Shown: positions 40,764 through 49,912 of the stretch, in pieces
Layout: every line of letters begins with the position of its first letter
Numbering within the stretch: position 1 is the stretch's first letter
NCBI RefSeq assembly: GCF_011808225.1
Contig: NZ_SOYS01000014.1
Coordinates: 1 to 64,000, forward strand
Length of the DNA stretch: 64,000 nucleotides
Reading direction: 5' to 3'
From: Cedecea colo
Lineage (GTDB): Bacteria; Pseudomonadota; Gammaproteobacteria; Enterobacterales; Enterobacteriaceae
Position numbers and translations under genes: made by a program
Notes under the pieces: model-generated
Databases searched by the model: none
The model's input: only the letters and a program-made list of their open reading frames with translations
What the model was told of the DNA's origin: nothing

Positions 40764-40973
40764 CTAATAAATTACCTGAGTCGGTGCATCATCCGTGCCG
40801 CGGTTATTGCGATCCGGCGTGGTTGATTGTATCTGCGGTTGAGGCGCGGTGCTCTGCGTTGCCGGTTTGGTTTTACCGTCAGCGGGTGGAAAATAGAGAG
40901 GTCCTTTCAGGCCGCAACCTGTCAGACTAAATAGCGCAATTGCCACCGCCAGCGGGCAGAAAATTTTCTTCAT
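40764..40973 (-). CDS. lptM: LPS translocon maturation chaperone LptM (lipoprotein YifL)
   Basis: This 69-residue lipoprotein has a signal peptide with the lipobox LTGC (Cys20), then GLKGPLYFPPAD, the conserved LptM segment. In E. coli LptM mimics LPS to assist LptD folding and disulfide maturation in the outer membrane. The tail is Pro/Thr/Gln-rich. It lies 38 bases upstream of dapF on the same strand and diverges from cyaY. Confidence 0.95.
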   Translation of the reverse strand: MKKIFCPLAVAIALFSLTGCGLKGPLYFPPADGKTKPATQSTAPQPQIQSTTPDRNNRGTDDAPTQVIY

Positions 40974-41101
40974 TATTGAGTTGCCTGTGATTCAACATTC
41001 TGTTGTCTATCATCGCAGGTGATCCCCGAAAAGCAATACTCTTTTCTATTCACTCTGGTTGCTTTTATACTGCCGTGAAGACGACTAACCGGGAAGAAGA
41101 G

Positions 41102-41422
41102 ATGAACGACAGCGAATTTCATCGCATATGCGATGGCCTGTGGATGACTATTGAAGAGCGTCTGGATAACTGGGACGGCGACACGGATATCGATTGTGAG
41201 ATTAACGGCGGCGTGCTGACGCTGAGTTTTGAAAACGGCAGCAAAATTATTATCAACCGCCAGGAGCCGTTACATCAGGTGTGGCTGGCGACCAAAAGCG
41301 GCGGTTATCACTTTGACCTGAAAGGGGATTTGTGGATTTGCGATCGTAGCGGCGCTGAATTCTGGACGCTGCTGGAAACGGCCTGCACCCAGCAAGCGGG
41401 CGAGCCGGTAAGCTTTAGCTAG
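41102..41422 (+). CDS. cyaY: iron-sulfur cluster assembly protein CyaY (frataxin)
   Basis: CyaY is the bacterial frataxin that binds iron and modulates IscS. The 106 residues equal E. coli. The acidic N-terminal helix region, [21 protein letters not shown] and the conserved [19 protein letters not shown] are present. The ATG at 41102 follows GAAGAAGAG; the longer ORF from 41003 is upstream spacer. Its stop directly abuts the convergent cyaA stop. Confidence 0.97.
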   Translation: MNDSEFHRICDGLWMTIEERLDNWDGDTDIDCEINGGVLTLSFENGSKIIINRQEPLHQVWLATKSGGYHFDLKGDLWICDRSGAEFWTLLETACTQQAGEPVSFS

Positions 41423-43969
41423 CTACTGGTACTGTTGCAGCAGCGGCGCGGCGTTATCGTCATGATTCGCCGACGTGGCGGGGAGAATAGTCTGGGTGCG
41501 GAACGGGATAACCTGCATGCGCCCGTCTACCTTCACAATCTGGTAGAACTGCGGCAGGTTGAAGTTGATAAAGCTTGAGCCGTAGGTGAAACGGTCGTGC
41601 GATGAAGAATAGAAGCGGCTGACATCGCGCACCAGCTCTTCTTTGCTTCCCTCGCAGTGGTGATACACCTCCGCCCGGTTGCTCTCATCAAGAATATAGA
41701 TGTTAAAGCCCTGCTCTTCGCTGGTCTCTTCAAAGAAAAACTGAATAATCCCTTCGCTGGCAAAGCCGTCCACCACCGGCGGCAACTGCACCTGGTTTGT
41801 TTCCACCTGAACGGACAGCCCGTGCAATTTGTTATGGGAAATCGCCCCATAGAACTCCACCGCATTTTCCAGCTTCTGCACCGACACGCTCAGCCGTTCG
41901 AAGAACAGACCCCATGTCTGCCCGGATACGCGCAGCGCTTTGAAACGCCCCGGCTCCTGGCGAGTGCTGGATAAGCGGAACTCAATGCATTCGGAAACCA
42001 GTTGCAGCACACGAGTGCGGATCAGACCGCGCAAGTGCTGGCTGTAGCAGAAGACTTCTACGCTATCCGGCGGCGCGGCATCCTGGTGCATTTTGCCGAG
42101 GATGGTTTTCAGCGCTTCGATCATCGCCTGCTCGCCGTTGAAATGCAGAGTACGCACTTCGTTCCACGAGTTGCGATAAAGCAGGTCGACGCTGCCGATC
42201 AGACACTGCTGCTGCTGCCCAAAGCTGAATACGTCGAGCTTGCGGAAATCGAAATGCACGACCTGATTGCGGAACGCCGCCGTCGGGTCATATTCCAGGT
42301 TGACGATAATCGCCAGATGGCGGATTTCACACGGGCTGTAGAGCGCTTTTGGCGTTGGCGCAGGCAGGCGCAGCGGGAAGTGATGGGAAACATCCGCCAC
42401 CATTTCCTGCAGCTTAGGCAGGTCGCAAATACCGTTGCCCTTAATAAACAGGCGGGTGCGCGAGGTCAGCAGGCCATTAAAGTAGGCCCACGCCACCAGC
42501 TTATTAAGATAACGGTTATATTCCAGCGGCTGATGGCTGACGATGGAATCCATATTTGGCGCGCGGTTGTAGAGATACCAACCAGAACGGTTGGCGCGGC
42601 CCGGCGGCACATGGATAAAGGTAAGGTTCGACTCGGAAAGGTCCGGCGAAATCTGAGGGTTCACCAGAGTGACCTTACCCGGCAGCGCTTCGAAGGCTGC
42701 ATACAGTTTACGGGTCAGCACGCCAATATCCTGCGGGCTGGCGCTGACGCTGAGGTTGTTGCGGCGCGCAAAGCGAATCAGGTTGCGGTAGCTTTGCATC
42801 ATCGCATCCAGCAATTCGTTGTGCGCATCGCGTACCTGATCAATCTTCCAGTTAGCGCGGTTGTCCAGCATCGCCAGACGCTCTTCGTCCCAGCCCCAGT
42901 CTTTGACCAGCTGGCTTAATACTTCACGACGCCAGCCGACGCAGGCCCGCTCGCGTGAGAGTTTTTCGCACACTTTCAGGTAGAAGCAGCGGCGTACCAG
43001 ATCCAGTCGTGCGGTATCTTCGATTTGTGTCAGATAATGGGTTACGCGTTCCAGCATCATGCAGTAAGGATCGAGCCCGAAGGAGACTATCTCGCCGTCG
43101 TGCAGGCGCTGTTTGATGTCTTTCGCCAGTAGGCGCGCGTTCGGGTATTCCCAGGAATAGGCTTCCAGCAGCAGCGTTTTCAGCACTGCTTTATAGGGAG
43201 AGTCGATACTTTTATAGAGCTGCCACAGGCTGGCGCCGAAGTATTCTTCGGCAGAGAGCGAACTCAATCCGCCGAGATCGAGCCATTCGTTTGGCGTCAG
43301 CACGCCCTGCGAGTAGAGCGACATGACGTAATCGTCGTAGTTCTCTTCTTCATCGCCCGGCACCATATTCCACAGAATACGTTTACCCGCGAGGCGCACG
43401 GCGGTGCGGTAAAATTCGTCCAGCAGCAGGATATGTTGCGTTGAGCCGCAGTCTTCGCCGCCGAGACTGCCGCTTTCGTTATGGCGGAAACGGTTCTCAT
43501 CGATCAGGAAGAAACTGACTTCTACGCCCAGTGACGCAGCCCAGCTTTCCAGCAGGCTACATTTACGCTGCAGCAGCTGGCGTTCATCGTTGTCGAGCCA
43601 TGCCTGGTGACAAACCCAGATATCCAGGTCTGAAGAACAGCTTTGGCCAACGGAGGAGGTACTGCCCATTGAATAGAGTGCGGTTATCGGTAACTCGCCG
43701 GCGGCGGTTTCCTGCGGCGGCATGCCGCGCATCATTTCCAGCTCGTTCAGGTAATGGCGTTGGGTTTCATCAGGCGTGTAAATGCAAATGCCATGGGGAA
43801 CGTTACCTTCGAGGTAACCCGGCATCAGCGGGTGATGATAATGTAACAATGTTGGCAGAAGACTGTAGACCTGTTGGAAAGCAGGGCCCATCGCAGCAAG
43901 CGCGCGATCTACGCGCAGTTGGTTGATGGCATCCAGTCTCTGTTTAAGCGTCTCAATATAGAGGTACAA
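41423..43969 (-). CDS. cyaA: class I adenylate cyclase
   Basis: CyaA makes cAMP for catabolite control. The 848 residues equal E. coli. The catalytic segment [20 protein letters not shown] near residues 101-120 carries the nucleotidyltransferase GS...DxD signature, and the C-terminal half is the glucose-responsive regulatory domain. The start codon is TTG, as in E. coli, where it limits translation. A CRP site about 93 bases upstream of the start suggests negative autoregulation. Confidence 0.98.
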   Translation of the reverse strand: MYLYIETLKQRLDAINQLRVDRALAAMGPAFQQVYSLLPTLLHYHHPLMPGYLEGNVPHGICIYTPDETQRHYLNELEMMRGMPPQETAAGELPITALYSMGSTSSVGQSCSSDLDIWVCHQAWLDNDERQLLQRKCSLLESWAASLGVEVSFFLIDENRFRHNESGSLGGEDCGSTQHILLLDEFYRTAVRLAGKRILWNMVPGDEEENYDDYVMSLYSQGVLTPNEWLDLGGLSSLSAEEYFGASLWQLYKSIDSPYKAVLKTLLLEAYSWEYPNARLLAKDIKQRLHDGEIVSFGLDPYCMMLERVTHYLTQIEDTARLDLVRRCFYLKVCEKLSRERACVGWRREVLSQLVKDWGWDEERLAMLDNRANWKIDQVRDAHNELLDAMMQSYRNLIRFARRNNLSVSASPQDIGVLTRKLYAAFEALPGKVTLVNPQISPDLSESNLTFIHVPPGRANRSGWYLYNRAPNMDSIVSHQPLEYNRYLNKLVAWAYFNGLLTSRTRLFIKGNGICDLPKLQEMVADVSHHFPLRLPAPTPKALYSPCEIRHLAIIVNLEYDPTAAFRNQVVHFDFRKLDVFSFGQQQQCLIGSVDLLYRNSWNEVRTLHFNGEQAMIEALKTILGKMHQDAAPPDSVEVFCYSQHLRGLIRTRVLQLVSECIEFRLSSTRQEPGRFKALRVSGQTWGLFFERLSVSVQKLENAVEFYGAISHNKLHGLSVQVETNQVQLPPVVDGFASEGIIQFFFEETSEEQGFNIYILDESNRAEVYHHCEGSKEELVRDVSRFYSSSHDRFTYGSSFINFNLPQFYQIVKVDGRMQVIPFRTQTILPATSANHDDNAAPLLQQYQ

Positions 43970-44061
43970 GACATATCGCCTGATGGTTTCAGTATTTCGA
44001 AAAAACCCGTTTCCTGATTGCTGCCGTTATGATTATAAACGAACGGGCAGACAATTGCTGG

Positions 44062-44083
44062 AAACGTGATCAATTTAACACCT
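44062..44083. promoter_or_regulatory. CRP site of the cyaA promoter
   Basis: The minus strand begins AGGTGTTAAATTGATCACGT, a known-type CRP operator (core GTGTT-N6-GATCAC) that I recall as essentially the E. coli cyaA site. It lies between cyaA and hemC. The rest of the 285-base spacer shows only the hemC promoter candidate. Confidence 0.8.
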
Positions 44084-44194
44084 TGCTGGTTGACCGTAAA
44101 GAAAGTTGCGCTATGCACAATGTTCGCCACCAGTAAGCCGTTTTATATTCCATAATACGAGACACGTCCCTCTTTGCCGCAAAAACCGTTGAAA

Positions 44195-44224
44195 CTGACA
44201 GCCTTCCGTGAAGAGTGGTAGGAT
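44195..44224 (+). promoter_or_regulatory. candidate hemC promoter
   Basis: CTGACA (44195-44200), an 18-base spacer and TAGGAT (44219-44224) precede hemC by 30 bases. The match is moderate. Confidence 0.5.
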
Positions 44225-44254
44225 GGGAAGCAGACGACAATTACGGTAACAAGC

Positions 44255-45196
44255 ATGTTAGACAAAGAATTAAGAATTGCCACTCGCCAAAGTCCATTAG
44301 CGCTTTGGCAAGCACAATATGTTAAACAGCGCCTGATGGCCTGCCATCCGCAACTCACCGTTGAGCTGGTGCCAATGGTCACGCGCGGCGATGTCATCCT
44401 CGATACACCCCTGGCAAAAGTTGGCGGAAAGGGGCTGTTTGTCAAAGAGCTAGAACTGGCTTTGCTTGAGGGTCGTGCTGATATTGCCGTGCATTCGATG
44501 AAAGATGTGCCGGTCGAATTCCCGGAAGGGCTGGGGCTGGTAACCATTTGTGAGCGCGACGATCCGCGGGACGCCTTCGTTTCTAATCGGTATGCAAGCC
44601 TTGATGATTTACCTCCAGGCAGCATCGTTGGCACCTCCAGCCTCCGCCGCCAGTGCCAGCTTGCTGAACGCCACCCGGAGCTGGTTATTCGCTCGCTGCG
44701 TGGCAACGTAGGCACGCGTCTGAGCAAGCTTGATAAGGGCGAATACGATGCGATTATTCTCGCCGTGGCGGGGCTAAATCGCCTTGAGTTGCAGTCCCGA
44801 GTTCGCTGCGCGCTTCCAGCCGAAATCTCACTTCCGGCGGTAGGCCAGGGCGCGGTGGGCATCGAGTGCCGAATCGATGACAAACGCACCCGCGAGTTAC
44901 TCGCACCGCTCAATCATGACGAAACGGCAATTCGCGTGCGCGCGGAACGTGCCATGAACATGCGTCTTGAAGGCGGTTGTCAGGTGCCGATCGGCAGCTA
45001 TGCGGAACTGAAAGACGGCGAGTTATGGCTAAGAGCGCTGGTTGGCGCGCCGGACGGTTCCTTTATGGTACGCGGTGAACGTCGTGGAAAACCTGAAGAT
45101 GCGGAAGCCATGGGCATTTCACTGGCCGAAGAGCTGCTCAATAATGGCGCACGCGAAGTGTTAGCCGCAGTTTATGCCGGGGACGCCCTCGAATGA
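44255..45196 (+). CDS. hemC: hydroxymethylbilane synthase
   Basis: HemC polymerises four porphobilinogens to hydroxymethylbilane. The 313 residues equal E. coli. Asp84 (HSMKDVP) is catalytic and Cys242 (EGGCQVPIG) carries the dipyrromethane cofactor. It is the first gene of hemCDXY and overlaps hemD by four bases. Confidence 0.98.
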   Translation: MLDKELRIATRQSPLALWQAQYVKQRLMACHPQLTVELVPMVTRGDVILDTPLAKVGGKGLFVKELELALLEGRADIAVHSMKDVPVEFPEGLGLVTICERDDPRDAFVSNRYASLDDLPPGSIVGTSSLRRQCQLAERHPELVIRSLRGNVGTRLSKLDKGEYDAIILAVAGLNRLELQSRVRCALPAEISLPAVGQGAVGIECRIDDKRTRELLAPLNHDETAIRVRAERAMNMRLEGGCQVPIGSYAELKDGELWLRALVGAPDGSFMVRGERRGKPEDAEAMGISLAEELLNNGAREVLAAVYAGDALE

Positions 45197-45933
45197 CGAT
45201 CCTTGTCACCCGCCCCTCTCCCGCCGGGGATGAGTTAGTGAGCCGTCTGCGCGCACTCGGGCAGGTGGCGTACAGTTTCCCTCTTATCGAATTCTCCCGT
45301 GGCGGGCAGTTGGAACAGCTGCCGGGGCTGCTTGCCAATCTCCGTGCTGAGGATCTGGTTTTTATTTTATCTCAGCATGTCGTGCAGTACGCGAATCCAC
45401 TCCTGAGCAAAAACAGCATCGGCTGGCCGCAGAACCTGAGCTGGTTTGCCATCGGGCGTACAACCGCCCTCGCGTTTCATACGGTGAGCCATTTGCCAGT
45501 TCGCTATCCGTTGGATCGGGAAACCAGTGAAGTCTTGCTACAATTACCTGAATTACAGAATATTACCGGTAAGCGTGCGCTGATCCTACGTGGCAACGGC
45601 GGGCGCGAGCTGTTAGGCGAAACCCTGGCGGCCCGCGGCGCTAAAGTAGAATTTTGCGAATGTTATCAACGCAATGCCAGAATTTATGACGGAACAGAAG
45701 AGGCTTTTCGCTGGCGCGATCGTGGCATAAACACTCTCGTGGTGACCAGCGGTGAAATGCTGCAACAGCTTTATACGCTGATTCCGCAGTGGTATCGCAA
45801 TGCCTGGTTACTCCACTGCCAGCTGGTTGTTGTCAGTGAGCGTTTGGCGATTCTTGCCCGGGATTTGGGCTGGCAGGATATTCGCATCGCCGATAACGCC
45901 GACAATGACGCGCTGCTCCGCGCGTTACAATAA
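45193..45933 (+). CDS. hemD: uroporphyrinogen-III synthase
   Basis: HemD cyclises hydroxymethylbilane with inversion of ring D. The 246 residues equal E. coli, and the sequence [19 protein letters not shown] at the N-terminus and [11 protein letters not shown] near residue 180 are typical of this otherwise weakly conserved family. It is coupled to hemC by an ATGA overlap and followed by hemX after 23 bases. Confidence 0.97.
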   Translation: MTILVTRPSPAGDELVSRLRALGQVAYSFPLIEFSRGGQLEQLPGLLANLRAEDLVFILSQHVVQYANPLLSKNSIGWPQNLSWFAIGRTTALAFHTVSHLPVRYPLDRETSEVLLQLPELQNITGKRALILRGNGGRELLGETLAARGAKVEFCECYQRNARIYDGTEEAFRWRDRGINTLVVTSGEMLQQLYTLIPQWYRNAWLLHCQLVVVSERLAILARDLGWQDIRIADNADNDALLRALQ

Positions 45934-45956
45934 ACCTAACAATATGGGACGCCACA

Positions 45957-47132
45957 ATGACGGAACAAAATACTTCCTCCGCCATGGTTGAAGAGACCAA
46001 ACCCGCGGTAGAAAGCACGCCGCTACCGGAACAATCCCCACAGAAGAATCGTAGCGGCGTAGCGGGGATTGCTTTGGGTGCCATCGCCATTGCTATTGCT
46101 CTGGCGTTAGGTGCCGGACTTTACAGCTATGGCAAACATCAAACCTCTGCGCAAACCGCCACCAATGATGCGCTGACGACCCAGCTTGCCGCGCTGCAAA
46201 AACAGCAGGATCGGCAGCAAGCCGAACTGGAAAAGACCATCAAACAGCAGGCAACGGCGCTTGATGAAGCCAACCGCCAGCAGGCAAATCTGGCACGTCA
46301 GTTAGATGAAGTGCAGCAAAAAGTGGCCACTATTTCGGGCAGCGATGCAAAAACCTGGCTGCTCGCCCAGGCTGATTTCCTGGTAAAATTAGCCGGGCGT
46401 AAGCTTTGGAGCGATCGGGATGTCACTACCGCCGCCGCGTTGTTAAAAAGCGCTGACGCAAGCCTTGCAGACATGAATGACCCAAGCTTGCTTACCGCTC
46501 GTCGCGCCTTAACCGACGATATCAGTTCGCTTGCATCGGTCACCCAGGTGGATTACGACGGCATCGTTCTGAAGTTAAACCAGCTGGCTAATCAGGTTGA
46601 TAACCTTCGCCTTGCGGATAACGACAACGACGATACGCCGATGGATTCCGACGACAGCGAACTGTCCAGCACCATGACCGAATGGCGGCAGAATCTGGTG
46701 AAAAGCTGGCATAACTTTATGGATAGTTTTATTACCATTCGCCGCCGCGATGAAACGGCGGTGCCGCTGCTGGCCCCTAACCAGGATATCTATCTGCGTG
46801 AGAATATTCGCTCGCGCCTGTTAATTGCCGCTCAGGCCGTGCCTCGTCATCAGGATGAGACCTACAAGCAGTCGCTGGAAAACGTGTCCACGTGGGTGCG
46901 TGCTTATTACGACACCGACGATGCCGCCACCAAAGCATTTCTGGATGAATTAGACGCGCTGAGCCAGCAAAGCATCAATATGGATATCCCGCAAACGCTG
47001 CAAAGCCAGCCGCTGCTGGAAAAACTGATGCAAACTCGCGTTCGCAATTTACTTGCTCAGCCAGCCGAAGCCAGCGCCGCGCCAGCCGAAGCCACGCCTG
47101 AACAGGCGCCCGCAGTAAGTCAGGGAGAATAA
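45957..47132 (+). CDS. hemX: HemX, membrane-anchored protein of the hem operon
   Basis: This 391-residue protein has a short cytoplasmic N-terminus, one membrane helix ([20 protein letters not shown], about residues 36-57) and a periplasmic coiled coil (about 70-125) followed by a conserved domain. It was once annotated as a uroporphyrinogen methyltransferase, but no SAM-binding motif is visible, and its function is unsettled. It ends two bases before hemY. Confidence 0.95.
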   Translation: MTEQNTSSAMVEETKPAVESTPLPEQSPQKNRSGVAGIALGAIAIAIALALGAGLYSYGKHQTSAQTATNDALTTQLAALQKQQDRQQAELEKTIKQQATALDEANRQQANLARQLDEVQQKVATISGSDAKTWLLAQADFLVKLAGRKLWSDRDVTTAAALLKSADASLADMNDPSLLTARRALTDDISSLASVTQVDYDGIVLKLNQLANQVDNLRLADNDNDDTPMDSDDSELSSTMTEWRQNLVKSWHNFMDSFITIRRRDETAVPLLAPNQDIYLRENIRSRLLIAAQAVPRHQDETYKQSLENVSTWVRAYYDTDDAATKAFLDELDALSQQSINMDIPQTLQSQPLLEKLMQTRVRNLLAQPAEASAAPAEATPEQAPAVSQGE

Positions 47133-47134
47133 GC

Positions 47135-48331
47135 ATGATTAAAGTCTTATTACTCTTCCTGCTGTTGATCGCCGGGCTCGTTCTTGGGCCTATGCTGGCG
47201 GGTCATCAGGGCTATGTCCTGATTCAAACCGATAACTACAACGTGGAAACCAGCGTCACAGGTCTGGCAATCGTATTGATCCTGACCATGATCGTACTGT
47301 TCGCTGTCGAATGGATACTGCGTCGTATTTTCCGCACCGGCGCACGTACCCGAGGTTGGTTCGTGGGACGTAAAAGCAGCCGTGCACGTAAGCAAACTAA
47401 AGCGGCACTGCTGAAGCTGGCTGAAGGCGATTACCAGCAGGTTGAGAAGCTGATGGTAAAAAATGCCGATCACGCCGAACAGCCCGTGGTTAATTACCTG
47501 CTGGCGGCCGAAGCGGCGCAGCAACGCGGTGATGAAATCCGCGCCAACCAGCATCTGGAACGGGCAGCTGAGCTGGCGGACAGCGATCAGTTACCGGTAG
47601 AAATCACCCGTGTTCGTCTGCAACTTGCCAGGAACGAAAACCATGCGGCTCGCCATGGTATAGATAAACTGCTGGAAGTCGCGCCTCGCCATCCGGAAGT
47701 GCTGCGTCTTGCAGAGCAAGCTTATGTGCGGACCGGCGCATGGAGTTCCGTACTGGATATTCTGCCTGCTATGGATAAAGTACAGGTCGGTGACGAAACC
47801 CATCGTGCAGCGCTGCAAGAACAGGCGTGGATTGGGATGATGGATCAGGCCATGGCGGATCGGGGCAACGATGGCCTGAAAGCCTGGTGGCGCAGCCAGA
47901 GCCGCAAAACACGTCATGAAACGACGCTGCAGGTTGCGATGGCGGAGCATCTTATTGAGTGTGACGATCAAGAAGCCGCACAGGAAATCATACTGGACGG
48001 CCTGAAACGTCAGTATGACGAACGTCTGATTCTGCTGATGCCTCGCCTGAAGTCAGGCAATCCGGAACAGCTGGAAAAAGCGCTGCGTCAGCAAATCAAA
48101 ACGCAGGGCGACCGCCCTCTACTGTATAGCACGCTGGGCCAGCTATTTATGAAGCGTGGCGAATGGCAGCAGGCGAGTGAAGCGTTTCGTGAGGCTATTA
48201 AGCAGCGCCCCGATGCCTTTGATTATGCCTGGCTTGCCGACTCGCTGGACCGGCTGCATCAGCCGGAAGAAGCTGCGCTGATGCGTCGTGATGGCCTGCT
48301 GCTGACCCTGCAAAATAACCCTAATCCTTAA
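47135..48331 (+). CDS. hemY: HemY, TPR-containing membrane protein
   Basis: HemY (398 residues, E. coli length) has two N-terminal membrane helices and then tetratricopeptide-like repeats. It is the last gene of hemCDXY and is thought to assist heme synthesis; it is unrelated to the Bacillus protoporphyrinogen oxidase of the same name. GGGAGAAT precedes the ATG. Confidence 0.96.
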   Translation: MIKVLLLFLLLIAGLVLGPMLAGHQGYVLIQTDNYNVETSVTGLAIVLILTMIVLFAVEWILRRIFRTGARTRGWFVGRKSSRARKQTKAALLKLAEGDYQQVEKLMVKNADHAEQPVVNYLLAAEAAQQRGDEIRANQHLERAAELADSDQLPVEITRVRLQLARNENHAARHGIDKLLEVAPRHPEVLRLAEQAYVRTGAWSSVLDILPAMDKVQVGDETHRAALQEQAWIGMMDQAMADRGNDGLKAWWRSQSRKTRHETTLQVAMAEHLIECDDQEAAQEIILDGLKRQYDERLILLMPRLKSGNPEQLEKALRQQIKTQGDRPLLYSTLGQLFMKRGEWQQASEAFREAIKQRPDAFDYAWLADSLDRLHQPEEAALMRRDGLLLTLQNNPNP

Positions 48332-48337
48332 GCCTTC

Positions 48338-48358
48338 AGGGCGAAGTTCTTTCGCCCT
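48338..48358 (+). terminator. hairpin after hemY
   Basis: AGGGCGAA pairs with TTCGCCCT across a five-base loop seven bases after the hemY stop. The following T-run is only TT before CCC, so it is a weak terminator candidate. Confidence 0.5.
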
Positions 48359-48374
48359 TTCCCTTCGCTCGATA

Positions 48375-48577
48375 CATAAAAAAACACCTGCCGGTTGGCA
48401 GGTGTTAAAACAGGTCTGTTTGACAACTAAGTGGTGCTTCACTCAACGTTATGTCCATGGTGTCGGATGAGGCCTGAGGCGACATCTGTCGGTGGACGAT
48501 AAGCACCGTAATTGGCTCTGCGTCATTCCTGGGTTTATGAAGCCTGAGCAAACATAAGAAGTGGAATGAGCATCTAC
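48375..48577 (-). ncRNA. glmZ: GlmZ small regulatory RNA
   Basis: The minus strand from 48577 begins GTAGATGCTCATTCCACTTC and contains the later segments GAATGACGCAGAGCC, GGTGCTTATCGTCCAC and ACGTTGAGTGAAGCACC, which I recognise as GlmZ. It ends in a ten-pair terminator (AACACCTGCC / GGCAGGTGTT) followed by TTTTTT, giving about 203 nt against 207 in E. coli. GlmZ with Hfq activates glmS and is controlled by RapZ and GlmY. It lies directly after hemY; the aslA-aslB genes that flank it in E. coli are absent. Confidence 0.92.
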
Positions 48578-48587
48578 AAGTGGATTA

Positions 48588-48605
48588 TTGCACGAAGCAT
48601 GCCAG
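48588..48605 (-). promoter_or_regulatory. sigma-54 type promoter of glmZ
   Basis: The minus strand reads TGGCATGCTTCGTGCAA: GG and GC are separated by exactly ten bases, the -24/-12 rule. The GC lies 13 bases before the GlmZ 5' end. Sigma-54 control of glmZ with GlrR (QseF) and IHF is known in several enterobacteria. An overlapping sigma-70 -10 (CAATAAT) is possible. Confidence 0.75.
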
Positions 48606-48715
48606 GTTTGAATCGGCATTTTGCCAGCTCCAGCAATACCTACAATTTCAGGTAGTTATTGTTACGGATAGCCTACTAGTTTGACGCTACCGCGACGGAT
48701 ATCACCCGTTTCGCC

Positions 48716-48733
48716 TGTCTCCCCAAGGAGACA
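48716..48733. promoter_or_regulatory. palindrome upstream of glmZ, possible activator site
   Basis: TGTCTCC-ccaa-GGAGACA is a perfect seven-base inverted repeat about 140-155 bases upstream of the GlmZ start. It begins TGTC and ends GACA like reported GlrR sites, but the interior is 10 bases rather than the 12 I recall, so the assignment is weak. Confidence 0.35.
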
Positions 48734-48894
48734 CTTAACGGCCGGATAATTAAAAGACCTATTTATCAGCTAATTAAACGTCGTGAAAAAGCGACAGCCA
48801 AATGTGGTTTGTCGCAAAGCTGCGACAGTCGGGCAGAAGCAAGGAATAAGGGCAAAGGCGTTTTACAGAAATAGCAGATACAAAAAGGCCAGCC

Positions 48895-48974
48895 TTGTAG
48901 GGCGGATAAGCAACGCGCTATCCACCGATGTCCGGCCAGTAACGTTGGATGGCACTACGCTTATCCAACCTAAG
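48895..48974. repeat. REP/BIME-like intergenic repeat 4
   Basis: TTGTAGGGCGGATAAGC with CGCGCTATCCACCG and an inverted partner CGTTGGATGGC...GCTTATCCAACC form two facing REP-like units in the long gap between glmZ and the tRNAs. The stretch 48734-48894 before it holds one small hairpin (GTCGCA/TGCGAC at 48811-48826) and no gene. Confidence 0.7.
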
Positions 48975-48994
48975 CTTTTATAAACGCCGGATGC

Positions 48995-49023
48995 AAAAAA
49001 GCCAACCCGAAGGTTGGCTTTTT
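48995..49023 (-). terminator. distal terminator of the tRNA region
   Basis: AAAAGCCAACC pairs with GGTTGGCTTTT across a CGAA loop (48997-49022). It ends the second tandem repeat unit in the direction of tRNA transcription; on the minus strand the stem is followed by TTTTTTGC. Confidence 0.75.
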
Positions 49024-49025
49024 CT

Positions 49026-49191
49026 AAATGTGGTCGGCGAAAGAGGATGGCTTTTTTACAAAACACGCCCTGTGGGCCGTGGCTATTGCAACGTTGTCTC
49101 GCTGCGCTCGGCTCGAACCTCCCTGCCCCGGAGCTTCTCATCCTCTCTAAACTACAGATGCAAAAAACCCCGCTAAAAAGCGGGGTTTCTT
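49026..49191 (-). repeat. tandem repeat unit A carrying the tRNA-Pro 3' end (166 bp)
   Basis: Read on the minus strand, the unit ends with CTTTCGCCGACCACATTT, the 3' end of tRNA-Pro including CCA, and is followed by a terminator. Its body shares the stretch from GAGAGGATGAGAAGCTCC through GCGAGACAACGTTGC with unit B. It differs from unit B mostly in the last 50 bases. No protein or complete tRNA is encoded. Confidence 0.75.
49162..49189 (-). terminator. terminator between repeat units A and B
   Basis: AAACCCCGCT pairs with AGCGGGGTTT across AAAA (49165-49188), with TTTTTT following on the minus strand. It is identical to the tRNA-Pro-proximal terminator at 49314-49341. Confidence 0.8.
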
Positions 49192-49343
49192 AAATGTGGT
49201 CGGCGAGAGAGGATTATTCCCCTGCGGGCCGTTGCCTGAGCAACGTTGTCTCGCTGCGCTCGGCTCGAACCTCCCTGCCCCGGAGCTTCTCATCCTCTCT
49301 AAGCTACAGATGCAAAAAACCCCGCTAAAAAGCGGGGTTTCTT
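49192..49343 (-). repeat. tandem repeat unit B carrying the tRNA-Pro 3' end (152 bp)
   Basis: The unit lies directly downstream of tRNA-Pro. On the minus strand it contains a terminator, the GAGAGGATGAGAAGCTCC segment, a CGTTGC-tcag-GCAACG hairpin and then ATCCTCTCTCGCCGACCA, a copy of the last 18 bases of the tRNA-Pro gene. The ends AGAGAGGAT and ATCCTCTCT can pair. This is the organisation of the rtT repeats after tyrT in E. coli. Confidence 0.8.
49314..49341 (-). terminator. first terminator after tRNA-Pro
   Basis: AAACCCCGCT / AGCGGGGTTT with an AAAA loop (49317-49340) and a TTTTTT tail lies eight bases after the tRNA-Pro CCA end and should end the tRNA operon. Confidence 0.85.
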
Positions 49344-49348
49344 AAATG

Positions 49349-49425
49349 TGGTCGGCGAGAGAGGATTCGAACCTCCGACCCACTGGTCCCAAACCAGTTG
49401 CGCTACCAAGCTGCGCTACTCGCCG
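49349..49425 (-). tRNA. proM: tRNA-Pro (anticodon TGG)
   Basis: The 77-nt gene on the minus strand runs from CGGCGAGTAGCGCAGC to CTCGCCGACCA with CCA encoded. The anticodon stem ACTGG/CCAGT encloses TTTGGGA, giving anticodon TGG. It is the last tRNA of the Arg-His-Leu-Pro operon. Confidence 0.97.
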
Positions 49426-49473
49426 AAATACTGCTTTTACTTTTTTGTCAGAATTTTACTTAACTTAGATGAT

Positions 49474-49560
49474 TGGTGCGAAGAGAGGGACTTGAACCCT
49501 CACGTCCGTAAGAACACTAACACCTGAAGCTAGCGCGTCTACCAATTCCGCCACCTTCGC
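49474..49560 (-). tRNA. leuT: tRNA-Leu (anticodon CAG)
   Basis: The 87-nt gene with a long variable arm starts GCGAAGGTGGCGGAATTGG and ends TCTTCGCACCA. The loop TTCAGGT gives anticodon CAG. Confidence 0.97.
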
Positions 49561-49579
49561 ATCATAACCACTAAATTAA

Positions 49580-49656
49580 TGGGGTGGCTAATGGGACTCG
49601 AACCCACGACAACTGGAATCACAATCCAGGGCTCTACCAACTGAGCTATAGCCACC
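49580..49656 (-). tRNA. hisR: tRNA-His (anticodon GTG)
   Basis: The 77-nt gene starts GGTGGCTATAGCTCAG, with the extra 5' G of tRNA-His encoded, and ends TTAGCCACCCCA. The loop TTGTGAT gives anticodon GTG. Confidence 0.97.
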
Positions 49657-49718
49657 ACTGTAAAATCTTTCACGCGGTACGTTAATTACCACCGCAGCTC
49701 AAGCGCCCTTCTAAAAGA

Positions 49719-49795
<77 letters not shown>

Positions 49796-49816
49796 GTAGC
49801 GCCGTTGCGGGGTCGG

Positions 49817-49845
49817 ATATTACGGGCTTCATGCCCGGCTGTCTA
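49817..49845 (-). promoter_or_regulatory. tRNA operon promoter
   Basis: TAGACA (49845-49840), a 17-base spacer and TAATAT (49822-49817) stand 22 bases before tRNA-Arg. The discriminator (CCGACCCCGC) is G/C-rich, as in stringently controlled stable RNA promoters. Confidence 0.8.
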
Positions 49846-49912
49846 GTGCTTATTTCAATAAAAAGCGCGTTTGGTTACGCTTTGTGCAGTCTGCTGCTTA
49901 TCCATGCATATT

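Noticed and set aside
48684-48693. GCGGTAGCGT on the minus strand, resembling the core of the RfaH ops element (GGCGGTAGCGTG)
   Set aside because: The outer positions do not match, and it lies upstream of the glmZ promoter, outside any long RfaH-type operon. Probably chance.
48783-49176. Open frames of 60-90 codons in the glmZ-tRNA gap
   Set aside because: They are made of REP-like sequence, terminators and the tRNA-tail repeats; no ribosome binding site or family match.
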